A DNA stretch of 64,000 nucleotides, from the NCBI RefSeq assembly GCF_003952425.1, contig NZ_CP034449.1, positions 310,001-374,000 on the forward strand, read 5' to 3'. The stretch is from Mesorhizobium sp. M2A.F.Ca.ET.046.03.2.1 (lineage in GTDB: Bacteria > Pseudomonadota > Alphaproteobacteria > Rhizobiales > Rhizobiaceae). Below, in pieces: positions 62,179-64,000 of this stretch. A program made the position numbers and the translations under genes. A model generated the notes under the pieces. It was not told the DNA's origin. It saw only the letters and a list, made by a program, of their open reading frames with translations, and ran no database searches. Within the stretch, counting starts at the first letter, position 1. Each line of letters starts with the position of its first letter.

Positions 62179-63478
62179 CAGGGCTGTCCGGGGAAAGGTT
62201 CGGGTGAATCGAAATGCCGCATGTGCATGCCCCGTAAGACGGGGATTTTCCGTCTACCTTCTGGTTGTCGAGACTCAGAAAGGGAACGGGGCATGCGCTT
62301 TACGCCTAGCATTCTTGGCAAGCTGGTTGAACCGATCAATCGTCGCCGCTTCCAGACGATTGTGGATAGCCATGATGGGGATGCCTATGACAAGTCGTTC
62401 AAGAGCTGGGACCATCTCGTGGTGTTGATCTATGCTCAGCTCAGCGGCGCGACGAGCCTTCGCAGCCTGCAAGCCGGCTGGAACGCCAACTGCCAGCACC
62501 ATTACCACCTCGGCAGCGACCTGTTGCGGCGCTCGACCTTGTCGGACGCCAACCGGCGCCGCCCTGTAGCCGTCTTCGCCGAGACGTTCGCCCTGCTTGC
62601 AGGCCAACTCGACCGGCAGATGCGTCGCGAAGGCAGTGCCATGCTGCGGCTGATCGATTCCACGCCCATCCCGCTCGGCAAGCTTTGCGACTGGGCCAAG
62701 TCGAACGGCCGCATCCGCGGCATGAAGCTGCATATCGTCTATGATCCAGACAGCGACTGTCCGCGCGTCCTCGACATCACCGATGCCAACGTCAACGACG
62801 CCCAGATCGGCCGCACCATCTCTATCGAAGACGGTGCGACCTACGTGTTCGACAAGGGTTACTGCCACTACGGCTGGTGGACGGCGATCGCGGCGGCGCA
62901 AGCCTTCTTCGTCACCCGGCCCAAAACCAACATGGGGCTCAAGCTGGTGTGCGATCGTCCCCTCGCAGCCATGCACGGCGATGGCTTCACCGTGCTTGAG
63001 GATGCCGAGGTGAGCTTTGCCAGCAAAGGCGATTCCAAACTGCCGATCCGCTTGCGTCGCATCATCGTGAAGCGAGACGAAGGCGACACCATCACGCTGC
63101 TGACCAACGATCTCGAGCGCTCGGCCGCCGACATAGCAGCCCTCTACAAGGGGCGCTGGCAGATTGAGCTCCTGTTCCGCTGGATCAAGCAGCACCTCAA
63201 GATCCGTAAGTTCCTCGGCAACAATGACAACGCCATCCGCCTGCAGCTCTTCGCCGCCATGATCGCCTATGCGCTGTTGCGCATTGCAGCGCGCGCATAT
63301 CGCGTTGCACTGCCGATCCTGCGCTTCACCGACCTGGTGACACGATGCCTGTTCGAGCGGCGCCACATCGCCGCCATCGACAAACCGCCGCCCGTCAATC
63401 CAAGTCGAAGGTACCCCCGCTGCTCTCCCGATCAGATGAGCCTCGACTATGTCTAACTTTCCCCGGACAGCCCTGCCC
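62176..63478 (+). mobile_element. IS4-family insertion sequence (ISPepr1-like)
   Basis: A 1303-bp element with terminal inverted repeats of about 22 bp: GGGCAGGGCTGTCCGGGGAA at the left and its reverse complement ending at 63478. It encodes one transposase. The flanks restore an uninterrupted copy of the hairpin repeat if AAG (62173-62175 and 63479-63481) is taken as a 3-bp target duplication. A 9-base imperfect duplication (CACAAGGGG/CCCAAGGGG) is the alternative reading. The clean edges suggest a recent, intact insertion. Confidence 0.85.
62293..63456 (+). CDS. IS4-family transposase
   Basis: A 387-residue DDE transposase. The N-terminal DUF4372-like part is MRFTPSILGKLVEPINRRRF, then SWDHLVVLIYAQLSG. 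The RNase H-like catalytic core has the first aspartate in MLRLIDSTPI, the second near YVFDKGYCHYGWW, and the glutamate in the YKGRWQIELLFRWIKQHLKIRKF signature (Y-x2-R-x2-IE-x6-K type). Intact over its whole length. The ATG at 62293 lies inside the element; the frame is open upstream but that part is repeat DNA. Confidence 0.9.
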   Translation: MRFTPSILGKLVEPINRRRFQTIVDSHDGDAYDKSFKSWDHLVVLIYAQLSGATSLRSLQAGWNANCQHHYHLGSDLLRRSTLSDANRRRPVAVFAETFALLAGQLDRQMRREGSAMLRLIDSTPIPLGKLCDWAKSNGRIRGMKLHIVYDPDSDCPRVLDITDANVNDAQIGRTISIEDGATYVFDKGYCHYGWWTAIAAAQAFFVTRPKTNMGLKLVCDRPLAAMHGDGFTVLEDAEVSFASKGDSKLPIRLRRIIVKRDEGDTITLLTNDLERSAADIAALYKGRWQIELLFRWIKQHLKIRKFLGNNDNAIRLQLFAAMIAYALLRIAARAYRVALPILRFTDLVTRCLFERRHIAAIDKPPPVNPSRRYPRCSPDQMSLDYV

Positions 63479-63548
63479 AAGGGGAGAAGGGGGAGCCATA
63501 ACCTCCCAGGTAGTTGAAACGCTCAGCCGCCGCCCTAATCATCCCCTC

Positions 63549-64000
63549 ATGACCACACCCGAACCCTCCGCCGGCAGCCTGATCCGCGAGTGGCGCACGC
63601 GCCGGCGCATGAGCCAGCTCGATCTCGCTATGGAGGCCGATATCTCGCAGCGGCATCTCTCCTTCGTCGAAAGCGGCCGCGCGCAGCCGTCGCGCGAGAT
63701 GGTGCTGCATCTGGCCGAGCAGCTGTCGATCCCGCTGCGACAGCGCAACCAGCTGCTGCTTGCGGCAGGCTTCGCGCCGAGCTTCAGCGAAAAGCCACTG
63801 ACCGACGCCACGCTGGCACCGGCGGTGGCCGCCGTCGAGACCGTGCTCAAGGGCCACGAGCCTTTTCCGGCGCTGGCGGTGGACCGGCACTGGAATCTTG
63901 TTTCCGCCAATGCAGCGATCGCCCCATTCCTCGCCGATATCTCCGAACAGTCGCTGCTCCAATCCCCGGTCAATGTGCTGAGGCTGAGCCTGCATCCCGG
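63549..64000 (+). CDS. XRE family regulator, truncated by the window edge
   Basis: The visible 150 residues begin MTTPEPSAGSLIREWRTRRRMSQLDLAMEA. An N-terminal helix-turn-helix (LDLAMEADISQRHLSFVESGRAQPS, about 24-48) is followed by RQRNQLLLAAGFAPSF and ALAVDRHWNLVSANAAI. This matches the MmyB-like XRE regulators with a C-terminal ligand-binding PAS-like domain (about 260 residues in full). No stop occurs before position 64000. It lies about 70 nt beyond the repeat that carries the IS. Confidence 0.85.
   Translation, partial: MTTPEPSAGSLIREWRTRRRMSQLDLAMEADISQRHLSFVESGRAQPSREMVLHLAEQLSIPLRQRNQLLLAAGFAPSFSEKPLTDATLAPAVAAVETVLKGHEPFPALAVDRHWNLVSANAAIAPFLADISEQSLLQSPVNVLRLSLHP

Overview
The window looks like chromosome of a Mesorhizobium-like alphaproteobacterium (order Hyphomicrobiales, family Phyllobacteriaceae). 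This is inferred from high GC, from the housekeeping order rpoZ-rsh-pyrE ... acpS-lepB-rnc-era-recO, from paired rhizobial porins of the Porin_2/Omp2b type, and from several kinds of intergenic hairpin repeat typical of these genomes. No database search was run; names rest on motifs and family knowledge.

Layout. (1) 0.1-8.3 kb: a DUF3303 protein, a two-gene unit (acetyltransferase/C39-protease fusion plus RimK-like ATP-grasp ligase), an ECF sigma/anti-sigma pair, a large DUF2339 membrane protein and a Nudix hydrolase. (2) 8.3-20.8 kb: the core block on the minus strand (recO, a phosphotransferase, era, rnc, lepB, acpS, DUF2062, then pyrE, rsh, rpoZ), interrupted at 13.7-17.2 kb by accessory genes (VOC protein, winged-helix/TPR regulator, LysE exporter). 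(3) 21-29.7 kb: NYN protein, family 5 uracil-DNA glycosylase, AsnC regulator with divergent EamA exporter, GH25 muramidase, smpB, dapA, lytic transglycosylase, alpha/beta hydrolase. (4) 29.8-34.3 kb: a lone tyrosine recombinase and two near-identical-start porins facing away from each other around tRNA-Ser(GCT).

(5) 34.3-43.5 kb is the most unusual part. The 5' ends of a TPR gene and of a HisC-like aminotransferase gene both occur twice, as expected after tandem duplication of a segment of about 0.43 kb. A foreign-looking block of about 7 kb sits inside the second copy's intergenic space. It carries a Tat-exported Cys-type sulfatase, its formylglycine-generating enzyme and a lipoprotein hydrolase (three genes overlapping by 4 nt), an outer-membrane barrel, an AraC regulator, and a duplicated promoter segment with a perfect CTTTGCGCAAAG palindrome. 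Together they look like a unit for cleaving a sulfate ester outside the cytoplasm.

(6) 43.5-52.8 kb: MarR regulator, acylphosphatase, then a TetR regulator with leucine/isovalerate catabolic genes (isovaleryl-CoA dehydrogenase, methylcrotonyl-CoA carboxylase beta, a macro-domain protein, carboxylase alpha) and a convergent branched-chain amino-acid binding protein. The carboxylase alpha gene has a one-base frameshift near 49797 in this sequence. ETF-ubiquinone oxidoreductase at 58.5-60.2 kb would take electrons from the dehydrogenase via ETF. (7) 53-64 kb: small Sel1 and DUF2147 proteins, AMP nucleosidase, a membrane-anchored EEP-family protein, a DUF922 protease-like protein, a conserved secreted protein, a family 4-like uracil-DNA glycosylase lacking the usual cluster cysteines, an IS4-family element inserted in a hairpin repeat, and the start of an XRE regulator running off the right edge.
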